Below, piece after piece: positions 15,670 through 23,976 of a DNA stretch of 32,613 bases. The position numbers and the translations under genes were made by a program. The notes below the pieces were generated by a model, which searched no databases, was not told the DNA's origin, and was given only the letters and a program-made list of their open reading frames with translations. This stretch comes from Acidobacteriota bacterium (GTDB lineage: Bacteria > Acidobacteriota > Terriglobia > Bryobacterales > Bryobacteraceae). The stretch lies in the NCBI GenBank assembly GCA_023436715.1, contig JAEZIJ010000134.1, positions 1 to 32,613 of the forward strand, given 5' to 3'. Position 1 is the stretch's first letter. Each line of letters begins with the position of its first letter.

Positions 15670-16944
15670 CTAATCCGGTACGCGAATCACGCGCTCCGCC
15701 ACTACGGCAGACTGGCTGGGGCTTCCCGCCACGGCTTGCACCTTCAATAGGATTTCAAAGTAACGGGGTGGGCCGAACGGATCGATGCCCATCGCCCGCA
15801 GGGCCTTGGACGCGCGGCTCTCATCGGAGATGAACTCGCCGGCCGCCTGCGTGCCTTCGCCGGTGGTCCCGGCGACAACAAGAACCGATCCCGAACCGGT
15901 CACGTTCGGAAGGAACGCCACCACCGCGTAGGCCTCTCCGGTTTCTCCGGAACGTGTGGTCATCGTGTACGCGGCCCGCTCACCCGCGCGCGGCTTCGTG
16001 TCCCGGATATAGCCCCGCCATTTTTCGTCGATACCGAATTCGAAGCTGAGCGACTTGCCGAGCAGATTGACCCATGGGTTGGCGATCGGGCTGCCCAGCA
16101 GGATGACGTTGTGGTCCTTGAAATCCGACAACTGCATGTCGCGGCTGTAGCGGAGAAGAACAGGGTGCGTGGAGTCGCCTTTCAGCGGCAACATTCTCGC
16201 GGCCACGCGCACCTCGGCGGCGTTGGTGTACTGCCGGGTTTGCATTCTCCGAATCAGCTCGAGCCTGCCGCGATCGGGCGGCACGAGTTCTTCCGGGTAC
16301 CGCCGGTTGATGTATTCATCGAGGCTGAGTTGCCGGCCGGTCAGTTCCTGAATAATGATCAGGGCCGTGTCGCTGGTGACGATGTAGGTATCCCTGGTGT
16401 CATCCATCAGCGCGGAGAACGGCAGCGTTCGGGGCGCCCCTGTCTGCCCCGGTTGCCGGCTCCGGCGGTACAAGTACCATTGCACCACTAGAAGGCACGC
16501 CAGCACGGCCACAACGAATAGAAGCGCACGCGCACGCCAGGGAGAAGGGCTGGCGGGAACCGGGGCGGGAGGTTCGTCCGGCGGCGCTTCAACACCTTGT
16601 TGCGGCCGGGGCTCGAAGCTGATCGCATAGCTGCCTTTCGGCATGCGGATGATTGTCGGCTCGTCCTTGCCATCCGTCTCGAAGTGGAGTTCCAGCCGTT
16701 TGCGAAGACTCCGCGCCTCCACCCGGACGATGTTGTCCTGGCCGGGATTGTATCCGGGCTTGCGATGGAAAACGTATTGCGCGATCTGCTGCTCGCGGGC
16801 GTCTTCCAGCCGGTTGTCCAGGGTACACTCGGCAACGTACAGCAGGAAGGCGCGCAGACGCGGCGACTTCTGGAACGCGGGGCTATCGATCACCCGCGCC
16901 ACCAGTTCATGCTTTTCGGCAACTGCCAAGACCCCTGGGCTCAC
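15670..16944 (-). CDS. Membrane-tethered winged-helix-type transcriptional regulator (CadC-like layout)
   Basis: A 424-aa protein with three parts. Residues 1-112 are a cytoplasmic domain ending in DNIVRVEARSLRKRL (70-84) and PTIIRMPKGSYAISFEP, which resemble the recognition helix and wing of OmpR/PhoB-type domains. A Pro-rich linker leads to one membrane helix (139-158). The ~265-aa extracytoplasmic domain contains VILLGSPIANPWVNLLG, common in acidobacterial proteins of this type. I choose GTG at 16944 because GGGGAGGG lies 5 nt upstream. Longer frames up to 17166 would translate the direct-repeat region. The gene diverges from the TonB receptor gene. Role inferred: senses an extracytoplasmic signal and controls the receptor operon and itself. 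Confidence 0.82.
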   Translation of the reverse strand: MSPGVLAVAEKHELVARVIDSPAFQKSPRLRAFLLYVAECTLDNRLEDAREQQIAQYVFHRKPGYNPGQDNIVRVEARSLRKRLELHFETDGKDEPTIIRMPKGSYAISFEPRPQQGVEAPPDEPPAPVPASPSPWRARALLFVVAVLACLLVVQWYLYRRSRQPGQTGAPRTLPFSALMDDTRDTYIVTSDTALIIIQELTGRQLSLDEYINRRYPEELVPPDRGRLELIRRMQTRQYTNAAEVRVAARMLPLKGDSTHPVLLRYSRDMQLSDFKDHNVILLGSPIANPWVNLLGKSLSFEFGIDEKWRGYIRDTKPRAGERAAYTMTTRSGETGEAYAVVAFLPNVTGSGSVLVVAGTTGEGTQAAGEFISDESRASKALRAMGIDPFGPPRYFEILLKVQAVAGSPSQSAVVAERVIRVPD

Positions 16945-17002
16945 CCGACCCTCCCCGACCAGACGATAGTACACAGAACCGGCCCGGGGCGCAAGCGGGA
17001 GA

Positions 17003-17008
17003 ATTATC
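17003..17008 (-). promoter_or_regulatory. Putative -10 element of the regulator gene
   Basis: GATAAT on the minus strand, 11 bp downstream of the direct-repeat cluster, which covers the place where a -35 should be. Confidence 0.4.
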
Positions 17009-17019
17009 CAATAGCGGCA

Positions 17020-17052
17020 CCGTAATGTTCCCGTAAATTCCCCGTAAACGGT
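17020..17052 (+). repeat. Three tandem 11-bp direct repeats upstream of the regulator gene
   Basis: Units CCGTAATGTTC (17020-17030), CCGTAAATTCC (17031-17041) and CCGTAAACGGT (17042-17052) share CCGTAA at exact one-helical-turn spacing. PhoB/OmpR-class winged-helix proteins bind direct repeats with this period. The repeats lie 76-108 bp upstream of the regulator start, next to its -10. Confidence 0.7.
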
Positions 17053-17263
17053 CCGGTGTTTTTGATCGCGGGCGCCTGAAATGAATAACGCAACAGGAGG
17101 CCCGCCCTGCACCTCTTGAAAATGGAAGAGAGGATAGGCGGGACGCGTCGCCACCGGGAGCGGCACGCTGAAATCACGCCCCCAAGGAGCGGTCTACCAA
17201 AATCCGGAGTTCCGGATATGAAATCCGCGCTTCACCCGGTGATGTCCGTCAAGCGAACCTGAA
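17053..17263. other. Intergenic region between regulator and receptor promoters
   Basis: Part of a 469-bp gene-free stretch (16945-17413). Besides the two repeat clusters it holds TCCGGA-GT-TCCGGA (17203-17216), a short dyad that could be another binding site. I see no coding frame, RNA gene or terminator here. Confidence 0.4.
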
Positions 17264-17285
17264 CCGTAAGTTCCCCGTAAATTCC
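17264..17285 (+). repeat. Two tandem 11-bp direct repeats upstream of the TonB receptor gene
   Basis: Units CCGTAAGTTCC (17264-17274) and CCGTAAATTCC (17275-17285). The second is identical to the central unit of the cluster at 17031-17041. They cover the expected -35 position of a -10-like TATATG (17294-17299), as expected for an activator-dependent promoter. Confidence 0.7.
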
Positions 17286-17293
17286 CTTGATTC

Positions 17294-17299
17294 TATATG
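17294..17299 (+). promoter_or_regulatory. Putative -10 element of the receptor operon
   Basis: TATATG, 8 bp after the last 11-bp repeat. A leader of about 105 nt would precede the ATG at 17414. Confidence 0.35.
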
Positions 17300-17413
17300 G
17301 CGTTCGGTTACGATGCCTCTCGGACGAAGTGGTTGGGACGGGGTTAGTACTGATCGTGTCCACCAGAGTTTCGTCAACATCGCTTTTTGCTCAGTGCAGT
17401 AAGGGAGGCATAC

Positions 17414-20400
17414 ATGAAAAGTACCAGATTCCTGGTCGCGTGCCTTATCGCCGCATGGTTATGCGTGCTCATGGTTTCCCCAGCTTCCGCCCAGAATTAT
17501 CGCGGCAGAATCCAGGGTATAGTCACCGACCAAAGCGAGGCCGTCGTCTCCGGCGCCACCGTTACGCTGTTGAATGTAAACACCGGCGTTAAGGTGGTCC
17601 GCCAGTCCAGCGAGACCGGCCTTTACCTGTTCGACTTCGTGGACCCTGGAACATACACGGTCACGGTCGAGGCCGCCGGTTTCTCCAAGTTTATTCAGGA
17701 GAACATCGCCGTTCAGATGAGAGGCGACATCAGCGTAAACGCGGTCCTGAAGCCCGGCGCGGTTCAGGATAGCGTCACGGTCATGGAAAGTCCCGTGGCG
17801 GTCCAGTTCAACTCCGCCAACAAGGACTTCACGCTCGACTCCACGCTGGCCGAGGAAATCCCTCGCCTGGATCGCAACCCCTTCAAGCTGACTCTGCTTG
17901 CGCCTTCCGCAACCAATACGCGCGGCGAGATGATGCCGTATCACTCCTGGGCGGCAAACAGCGTGGACCTCGGCGGCGGAACCAACCTGAAGAACGATCT
18001 CCAGGTGGACGGCAGCCCCATCGGCCTTGGCCACAAAAACAGCTATCCGCCGAACACCGACGCGGTTCAGGAAGTCGTGGTTTCGCAGAACCCGGTGGAC
18101 GCGGAATCCGGGCACAGCGCCGGCGGCCTCATCAGCATGACGCTGAAATCGGGCACCAACGACTGGCACGGCACCGGCTTCTACCTCGGCCGTTACCCCT
18201 GGGCGAATGCCGAGGCGGACCGCACCCGGCACAGCAGCAATGCCACCCGCCAGCACATGACCGGCGGCACGCTCGGCAATGCGGTTATCAAGAACAAGCT
18301 GTTCAACTTCTTCTCGCTCGAGTACTGGAAGGTTGGGCAGCCGGGCAGCTACACTACTACCGTTCCGACCGCTCTGGAACGGGGCGGCGATTTCTCGAAG
18401 ACGTACTACATCGAGCCTGAGAAAGATGGCAAACCCGCTCACCCGGAGCTCAAGACCATCTACGATCCGTACTCGACGGTGGTCAATCCCACCACCGGCG
18501 CCGTTTCGCGCACGCCTTTCGCCAATAATGTCATACCGTCGGCCAGGTTCGATCCCCTCACGGCATCTCTAGTAAAGAGTTTCTGGGATCCGAGTAGCGA
18601 TGGCGACAACGCCACGCACGTGAACAACTTCAAGAAGGGCTACACGGAGACGTACAACTATTACAACTTTTCCGACCGTGTCGATTACAACATCAACGAC
18701 AGTTGGAAGGTGTACGGCCGAATCGGGCGGTACCATACGACCAATATCAACCCGAACCCCACTCCGAACAACTCCCAGTTGTACGTGCCAACCGGAACTC
18801 TGCGAGCTGCGACACAGATTTCGGGCGACGCCATTTGGACCGTGAACCCGCGCACAGTCGTGAACTTCCATGGCGACTGGCACAAGGTGGTTGACTCCTA
18901 TGTATCCGACAGTCTGGGCAAAGAGGGTTGGGCGAAAATCTGGCCGAATAATCCCTGGTACAAGGATTATCAGGCAGCCTCTCCCGGCGTGCCGGTCTAC
19001 TTCCCGGGAATGAACATCGGCGGGAACGGTTTCGGCGGGCGAGGTTTCTACTGGGACCAGAAGCCCGAGGGTCAGGCCTACGCCGCCAAGATCTCGCGGC
19101 AGCACGGGTCCCACTACCTCAAGGCCGGTCTCGAACACCGCCGCGGTTACGGCGTCACCTTCGTGGGCAACACATCCAACTTCAGCTTCCCCACGGGCCT
19201 GACTGCCGAGACGTTTATCACTCCCGACACCTTGCGTAACGGATTCGGGTTCGCCACGTTCCTGCTCGGCTCTCTGGACGGCGGGTCGCAGATGATCGGC
19301 GGCCCCGCGCCCGACCCGCACGACGAGTACTACGGGATGTTTTTCCAGGATGACTGGAAGGTGAACCGCTGGCTCACCCTCAACCTGGGAATAAGGAACG
19401 AGTACGAGACGGCGTGGCACGATCCGGGCCACAACATGTCGATGGGTCTGGATCTTTCGAAGCCCATCCCCGAGATGAATGCCAATGCGCCGCAGATGAG
19501 CCAGGCACTGCCGCTCGTCGGCAACAACTTCTACAAGTGGAACGGATTGTGGCAGTGGACCAGCGACAGCCACCCGGGCATGTGGGATCCGCAAAAGCTG
19601 GCTCTCGCCCCGCGCGTCGGCGCCGCTATCAAGATCAACGACAAGACGGCGCTGCGTGTAGGCTACGCGCGTTTCCTCGTGCCTACCGAAATGATGCTGA
19701 GCCAGGCTCCGGTGTCGGGATTCGAGACGGTCAGTTTCCTGGAGCCGCCGTACTTCGGCGTGAAGGGCTATCAGAATACACAGGATTTGGTGGGTGGCAT
19801 CCCGCAGCAGACCATCTCCAACCCCTACCCGGCAACGACCAACCCGCTGCTGCCGATTGACGGCCGGAAAGCCGGGACTAACATCGGCCGCGGCGGCGCC
19901 CCACTGTTGTGGTATCCGCGTGACCTGAAGAAAGCGCGGAACGACCGCATCAATGTCAACCTTCAGCACCAGTTGCCGGGGGAGATCGTGACTTCGTTCA
20001 CGTGGTTGATGAACATCGGCAACCAGCACTACACCAAGGCGCTGAACAACATCGACCCGCGCATTCAGGTAGCTCAGCAGACGGCGATTACGGGAGACGT
20101 CTCCAATCCGTTCTATGGGTACCTCAACTCGACCCTGTTCCCCGGGCCATCACGGAACCGGCAGACGGTTCGGCTCGACTCTCTGCTGGTCCCGTACCCG
20201 CAGTACGGCGGGCTCTACGAAGTCGGCACCCTCGGCGCCGCCGAGCGGTATCACTCGATCGAATTGAAAGCGCAGAAGGCCTTCAGCAGGGGCTGGAACT
20301 TCCTGGCCTCCTACGTCTATATTCGTGAAAAGACCCAGACGAACGGACTCAATGAGCTCGACAACTACCTGAACAATCTCCAGTACCTGAATAGCAACCA

Positions 20401-20959
20401 ACCGCGGCACCGCATGACCGTAGCGGGCACGTATAGCTTGCCGTTCGGCAAGGATCGTCCGTATCTGAACGCCATGCCCAAAGTGGCGGAAGCCATCGTT
20501 GGCGGCTGGAAGATCACCGGTTTGTCCACATATATGTCCGGCTCCATCCTGCGGTTCGGGAAGATGAACTACGACGGCAGCGATGTGACCGTTTCGAATC
20601 AGACGCCCGGGCAATGGTTCAACACCAAGGCATTCAAGCAACTCGACTCGGGCACCTTCGTTATCCGCTCCAACCCGTTCCAGTTTGACAACCTCACGGG
20701 TCCGAAGTACTGGATGCTGGATGGAACCCTTTCGAAGACGTTCGCCATCACAGAGCGCGTGAAAACCGAGCTCAACATGAAGGCGTACAACGCCATCAAC
20801 CGCCTGAACCGCGGCAACCCGGATATGGACGTCACCAGCTCCAATTTTGGGAAAGCCTTGTACCAGGGCACGCCTACAGCCCAATTCGGTCCGCAAAACA
20901 TGGAGATGGGCAACGTCAGCGGCCGGCAGATTGAGCTCGGGATGAAGATCATCTTCTAG
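17414..20959 (+). CDS. TonB-dependent receptor with carboxypeptidase-regulatory-like domain (Oar-like)
   Basis: An 1181-aa outer-membrane protein of the large acidobacterial Oar-like class, thought to import or bind oligosaccharides or other large ligands using TonB energy. A Sec signal peptide ends at ASA (24-26). A CarboxypepD_reg/Ig-like domain follows (IQGIVTDQSEAVVSGATVTL; GLYLFDFVDPGTYTVTVEAAGF, about 30-110), then the plug region with NDLQVDGSPIG and SAGGLISMTLKSGTNDWHG. The remainder is a long beta-barrel ending in IELGMKIIF, with the C-terminal Phe of outer-membrane barrels. ATG at 17414 is fixed by AGGGAGG 5 nt upstream. No SusD-like partner is present. A strong terminator follows, so the CRTAC gene has its own promoter or depends on read-through. 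Confidence 0.92.
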   Translation: MKSTRFLVACLIAAWLCVLMVSPASAQNYRGRIQGIVTDQSEAVVSGATVTLLNVNTGVKVVRQSSETGLYLFDFVDPGTYTVTVEAAGFSKFIQENIAVQMRGDISVNAVLKPGAVQDSVTVMESPVAVQFNSANKDFTLDSTLAEEIPRLDRNPFKLTLLAPSATNTRGEMMPYHSWAANSVDLGGGTNLKNDLQVDGSPIGLGHKNSYPPNTDAVQEVVVSQNPVDAESGHSAGGLISMTLKSGTNDWHGTGFYLGRYPWANAEADRTRHSSNATRQHMTGGTLGNAVIKNKLFNFFSLEYWKVGQPGSYTTTVPTALERGGDFSKTYYIEPEKDGKPAHPELKTIYDPYSTVVNPTTGAVSRTPFANNVIPSARFDPLTASLVKSFWDPSSDGDNATHVNNFKKGYTETYNYYNFSDRVDYNINDSWKVYGRIGRYHTTNINPNPTPNNSQLYVPTGTLRAATQISGDAIWTVNPRTVVNFHGDWHKVVDSYVSDSLGKEGWAKIWPNNPWYKDYQAASPGVPVYFPGMNIGGNGFGGRGFYWDQKPEGQAYAAKISRQHGSHYLKAGLEHRRGYGVTFVGNTSNFSFPTGLTAETFITPDTLRNGFGFATFLLGSLDGGSQMIGGPAPDPHDEYYGMFFQDDWKVNRWLTLNLGIRNEYETAWHDPGHNMSMGLDLSKPIPEMNANAPQMSQALPLVGNNFYKWNGLWQWTSDSHPGMWDPQKLALAPRVGAAIKINDKTALRVGYARFLVPTEMMLSQAPVSGFETVSFLEPPYFGVKGYQNTQDLVGGIPQQTISNPYPATTNPLLPIDGRKAGTNIGRGGAPLLWYPRDLKKARNDRINVNLQHQLPGEIVTSFTWLMNIGNQHYTKALNNIDPRIQVAQQTAITGDVSNPFYGYLNSTLFPGPSRNRQTVRLDSLLVPYPQYGGLYEVGTLGAAERYHSIELKAQKAFSRGWNFLASYVYIREKTQTNGLNELDNYLNNLQYLNSNQPRHRMTVAGTYSLPFGKDRPYLNAMPKVAEAIVGGWKITGLSTYMSGSILRFGKMNYDGSDVTVSNQTPGQWFNTKAFKQLDSGTFVIRSNPFQFDNLTGPKYWMLDGTLSKTFAITERVKTELNMKAYNAINRLNRGNPDMDVTSSNFGKALYQGTPTAQFGPQNMEMGNVSGRQIELGMKIIF

Positions 20960-20988
20960 TCCCACTGTTGTACGATCGCTTCCACTTC

Positions 20989-21015
20989 GGGGCCGGGCAG
21001 ACCCGGCCCCTTTTT
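20989..21015 (+). terminator. Rho-independent terminator after the receptor gene
   Basis: Perfect 9-bp stem GGGGCCGGG / CCCGGCCCC with loop CAGA, followed by five T residues, 29 bp after the receptor stop. Confidence 0.9.
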
Positions 21016-21017
21016 CG

Positions 21018-21023
21018 TATACT
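21018..21023 (+). promoter_or_regulatory. Putative -10 element of the CRTAC gene
   Basis: TATACT immediately after the terminator T-tract. The predicted start site is near 21030, where an in-frame TTG lies; the first ATG is at 21048. Confidence 0.4.
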
Positions 21024-21047
21024 GGGCGGTTGAGATTTCTGCCCGTC

Positions 21048-22802
21048 ATGTCTCTTCCGAGTCGCCGCGGCATCCTGAGTCTGCTTATGCTGCCGGCCGC
21101 GCGTCTGTGCGGCCAGGTCCAGGGGATGTCATCCCGCGGAGTCAAACCGGCTCCCCGCGGCAAGCCCTCGGGACTCCCTTTTCACGCACGCTTCACCGAC
21201 GTTGCCCCCCAGGCCGGGCTCAAACACGTCACAATCGCCGGCCACCCCGATCACGCGGATTACATCAGTGAAGTGATGAGCTGCGGCGCCGCCTTCTTCG
21301 ACTACGATAACGACGGCTGGCTGGACATCCTCGTCCTCTCGGGTTCCCGATTCGGCGATCCTCCCTCAAACGCGTCCAATCGCCTCTACAAAAACAATCG
21401 CGACGGCACGTTCACCGATGTAACCGAGAAGGCCGGCCTCTTCCGCACCGGCTACATGTACGGCGTGACCGTCGGCGACTATAACAACGACGGCTACGAG
21501 GACCTCTTCATCACCGGCTTTGGCCAGAACATTCTCTACCGCAATAATGGAGACGGCACTTTTACGGATGTGACCAGGGAGGCGGGTCTGCTCAACCCGT
21601 CCCCGCGATTCGGCTCCGGGTGCGCTTTCGTCGATTACGACCGCGACGGCCGGCTCGACCTGTTCGTCTCGAATTACCTTATCTTCGACGAGAAAAAGAT
21701 CCCGCGTCCCGGCCAGACCGGGGCGTGCGACTACCTCGGTGTGCCGGTGAACTGCGGGCCGCGAGGTCTGCCTTACGGCCATCACTCGCTGTACCACAAC
21801 AACGGCGACGGCACATTCACAGACGTCACGGCCGCAGCCGGCATACGCAAGTCGGAGGGCGGGTTCGGCCTCACTGTCGCGGCGGCGGATTTCGATAACG
21901 ACGGATGGCCCGACATTTACGTCGCGTGCGATTCCACTCCGAGCCTGCTGTTCCGGAACAACCACGATGGCACGTTCACGGAGGAAGGCCTGGAGAGGGG
22001 CGTCGCGCTCAGCGAAGACGGCATGGAGCAGGCCGGCATGGGCCTCGGTATCGGCGACTTCAATCTCGACGGCAGCCTCGATATCATCAAGATGCACTTC
22101 CGGGAGGATACGCCCGTCCTCTATCAGAACGACGGCAAAGGCAACTTCCGGGATATGACGATCAAGTCGGGGCTCGCGGTGGAGACGCGTTTCGTGAGCT
22201 GGGGCACCGGCATCGCGGACCTCGATAACGACGGCAATCCGGACATATTCTGGGTGACCGGCAATATCTACCCCGAGGTGGAGAAGAAGTTTCCTCAGAT
22301 CGCTTACAAGACGCCGCGCATCGTCTTCCGCAATCTCGGAAACGGGCGCTTCGAGGAGTTGCTCGCGGAGGCAGGCCCGGGCGTCGAGGCGCCGCACCCC
22401 AGCCGCGGGTGCGCTTTCGGCGATTTTGACAACGATGGCGACGTTGACATCCTCATCGTGAACCAGAATGAGCCGCCGTCGCTGCTGCGGAACGACGTTA
22501 GCGGCGGCCACCACTGGATCAAGATCAAGCTGCAAGGTGTGAAGTCGAATCGAAGCGCGATCGGCGCGCGGGTCACGGTGCGCTACGGCGGTAAGGTGCA
22601 GGCGCAGGAGGTGCTGAGCCAGTCGTCGTATCTTTCCGTGAACGACAGCCGGCTGCACTTCGGCCTGGGCGCCGCGGCTACGGTGGATGTCGAGATCCGG
22701 TGGCCGCTGGGGTTGGTTGAGAAACTGGCGCGTGTGGCGGCCGATCAGCTCATCTTCGTGAAGGAAGGTTCCGGAATCACGGGCACGCAGAAGTTCAAGT
22801 AA
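21048..22802 (+). CDS. Exported FG-GAP/VCBS repeat protein with ASPIC/UnbV domain (CRTAC-like)
   Basis: A 584-aa secreted or surface protein. A basic Tat- or Sec-like leader (SRRGILSLLML) is followed by at least seven FG-GAP/VCBS repeats, each with a Ca-binding loop such as DYDNDGWLD, DYNNDGYED, DYDRDGRLD, DFDNDGWPD, DFNLDGSLD, DLDNDGNPD and DFDNDGDVD. These repeats fold into an integrin-like beta-propeller. The C-terminal ASPIC/UnbV domain is shown by SAIGARVTVRYGG and SYLSVNDSRLHFGLG. ATG at 21048 suits the signal peptide; an in-frame TTG at 21030 would fit a leaderless transcript. The TPR gene starts 1 nt after its stop. Such pairs are common beside Oar-like receptors in Acidobacteriota. 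Molecular function is unknown; adhesion or ligand binding is likely. Confidence 0.9.
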   Translation: MSLPSRRGILSLLMLPAARLCGQVQGMSSRGVKPAPRGKPSGLPFHARFTDVAPQAGLKHVTIAGHPDHADYISEVMSCGAAFFDYDNDGWLDILVLSGSRFGDPPSNASNRLYKNNRDGTFTDVTEKAGLFRTGYMYGVTVGDYNNDGYEDLFITGFGQNILYRNNGDGTFTDVTREAGLLNPSPRFGSGCAFVDYDRDGRLDLFVSNYLIFDEKKIPRPGQTGACDYLGVPVNCGPRGLPYGHHSLYHNNGDGTFTDVTAAAGIRKSEGGFGLTVAAADFDNDGWPDIYVACDSTPSLLFRNNHDGTFTEEGLERGVALSEDGMEQAGMGLGIGDFNLDGSLDIIKMHFREDTPVLYQNDGKGNFRDMTIKSGLAVETRFVSWGTGIADLDNDGNPDIFWVTGNIYPEVEKKFPQIAYKTPRIVFRNLGNGRFEELLAEAGPGVEAPHPSRGCAFGDFDNDGDVDILIVNQNEPPSLLRNDVSGGHHWIKIKLQGVKSNRSAIGARVTVRYGGKVQAQEVLSQSSYLSVNDSRLHFGLGAAATVDVEIRWPLGLVEKLARVAADQLIFVKEGSGITGTQKFK

Positions 22803-22803
22803 C

Positions 22804-23976
22804 ATGCCGAACGTGCACAGCTTCGTGCGATACTTCGCCGCGCTCGCTTTCGCGGGCTTGGCGCTCGCGCAGAGGCCGCCCGTTGAAGATGCGTGGGACC
22901 TGCTTGCAAGGGGCGAGCGGGGCCGGGCGGTCCAACTGCTCCAGCAGATCATCAAGGCGAATCCCCGCGATGCCGATGCACGGCTGCTGCTCGGAAGCAT
23001 ACTGGCGGAGGATGGAAAACACGCGGACGCCCTCGCGCATCTCTCTGAAGCTGTCCGCCTCAGACCGCGCTCGGCCGACGCGCATAACGCGCTTGGCGAG
23101 GCGCTGAGCGGTTCCGGAGAAGCAGAAGCGGCGCGCAAGGAGTTTGAGAAGACGGTTGCGATCAACCCCGACTTTGCCCCCGCGCGCGTGAGCCTCGGGC
23201 TGATTCTGGTGCAGGCGGGCGAATCCGCCGCAGCCGCGGAGCATCTCGATCGCGCAATCAAGCTTCTCGGAAAAGACCCCGAGGTTGCATTTCCCAAATA
23301 CCTGCGCGCCAAGATCTACACGGAGCACGATGAGAACGAGAAGGCCGCTGCCGAACTGAAGGACGCCGTGGCACTGCGGCCGGATTTCTTCGAGGCATGG
23401 TCGGATCTAGGCCAGGCGCGCAAGGCCCTGCTGGACGACGCGGGCGCATTCGCGGCCTTTCAGCGCGCCGTGGAACTCAATCCGGAAAATGCCGTCGCGC
23501 GGTACCGCCTCGGAGCCGAGTATCTGCGGCAGGGCAATGCCCGCGAGGCCGTGCTGCACCTGGAAGAGGCTTACCGCCGGAATCCGAAAGACCAGTCCAC
23601 GCTTTACAGTCTGCAGATCGCGCTGCGGCAGGACGGCCAGTTGGAGCGGGCGAGACAGATCAAGGAGAAGCTCGCTGAAGTGCTGCGCGAGATCGATCGA
23701 GAGAGCCAGGCCGCCTTCACGGCGCTGCGCCTGAACAACGAAGGGGCCGCGCTCGAAAAGGCCGGCGATCTTAAGCAGGCGCTCGAAAAGTACCGCGAGG
23801 CTGTGAAGCTCGATCCCGAACACGTCGGGATTCGCACCAATTTTGCAGTTGCACTCCTGCGTCTGGGCCACTGGACCGAAGGCATCGCGGAATTGCGCGA
23901 AGCCGTGCGGCGCGATCCCAAGAACGCCGTGCTGAAGAAAGCGTTGGAAGACGCCCTCGCACAAGCGCCAAAGTAA
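22804..23976 (+). CDS. Exported tetratricopeptide-repeat protein
   Basis: A 390-aa protein with a Sec signal peptide (about 1-22, AGLALAQ). Roughly nine TPR units fill the chain, recognisable by repeated patterns such as ADARLLLGSILAEDGKHADA, ADAHNALGEALSGSGEAEAA, FEAWSDLGQARKALLDDAGA and NAVARYRLGAEYLRQGNARE. TPRs form a right-handed superhelix that binds partner proteins. The gene begins 1 nt after the CRTAC stop, so the two are co-transcribed and probably act together at the cell envelope. Its last ~373 bp are overlapped on the other strand by the open reading frame of a glycosyltransferase. No catalytic domain is visible. Confidence 0.9.
   Translation: MPNVHSFVRYFAALAFAGLALAQRPPVEDAWDLLARGERGRAVQLLQQIIKANPRDADARLLLGSILAEDGKHADALAHLSEAVRLRPRSADAHNALGEALSGSGEAEAARKEFEKTVAINPDFAPARVSLGLILVQAGESAAAAEHLDRAIKLLGKDPEVAFPKYLRAKIYTEHDENEKAAAELKDAVALRPDFFEAWSDLGQARKALLDDAGAFAAFQRAVELNPENAVARYRLGAEYLRQGNAREAVLHLEEAYRRNPKDQSTLYSLQIALRQDGQLERARQIKEKLAEVLREIDRESQAAFTALRLNNEGAALEKAGDLKQALEKYREAVKLDPEHVGIRTNFAVALLRLGHWTEGIAELREAVRRDPKNAVLKKALEDALAQAPK

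Noticed and set aside
16945..17166. N-terminal extension of the regulator frame
   Set aside because: It would place the 11-bp repeats inside coding sequence; GTG 16944 has a strong ribosome site and matches the start of the conserved domain.
18569..20029. Long leftward open frame (486 codons) across the TonB receptor gene
   Set aside because: Antisense shadow typical of high-GC coding DNA: Arg/Val/His-rich, no domain character, inside a clearly coding receptor gene.
21366..23312. Leftward 648-codon open frame across the CRTAC and TPR genes
   Set aside because: Spans two real genes and their junction; its Arg/Ala/Val-rich composition mirrors the repeats on the other strand.
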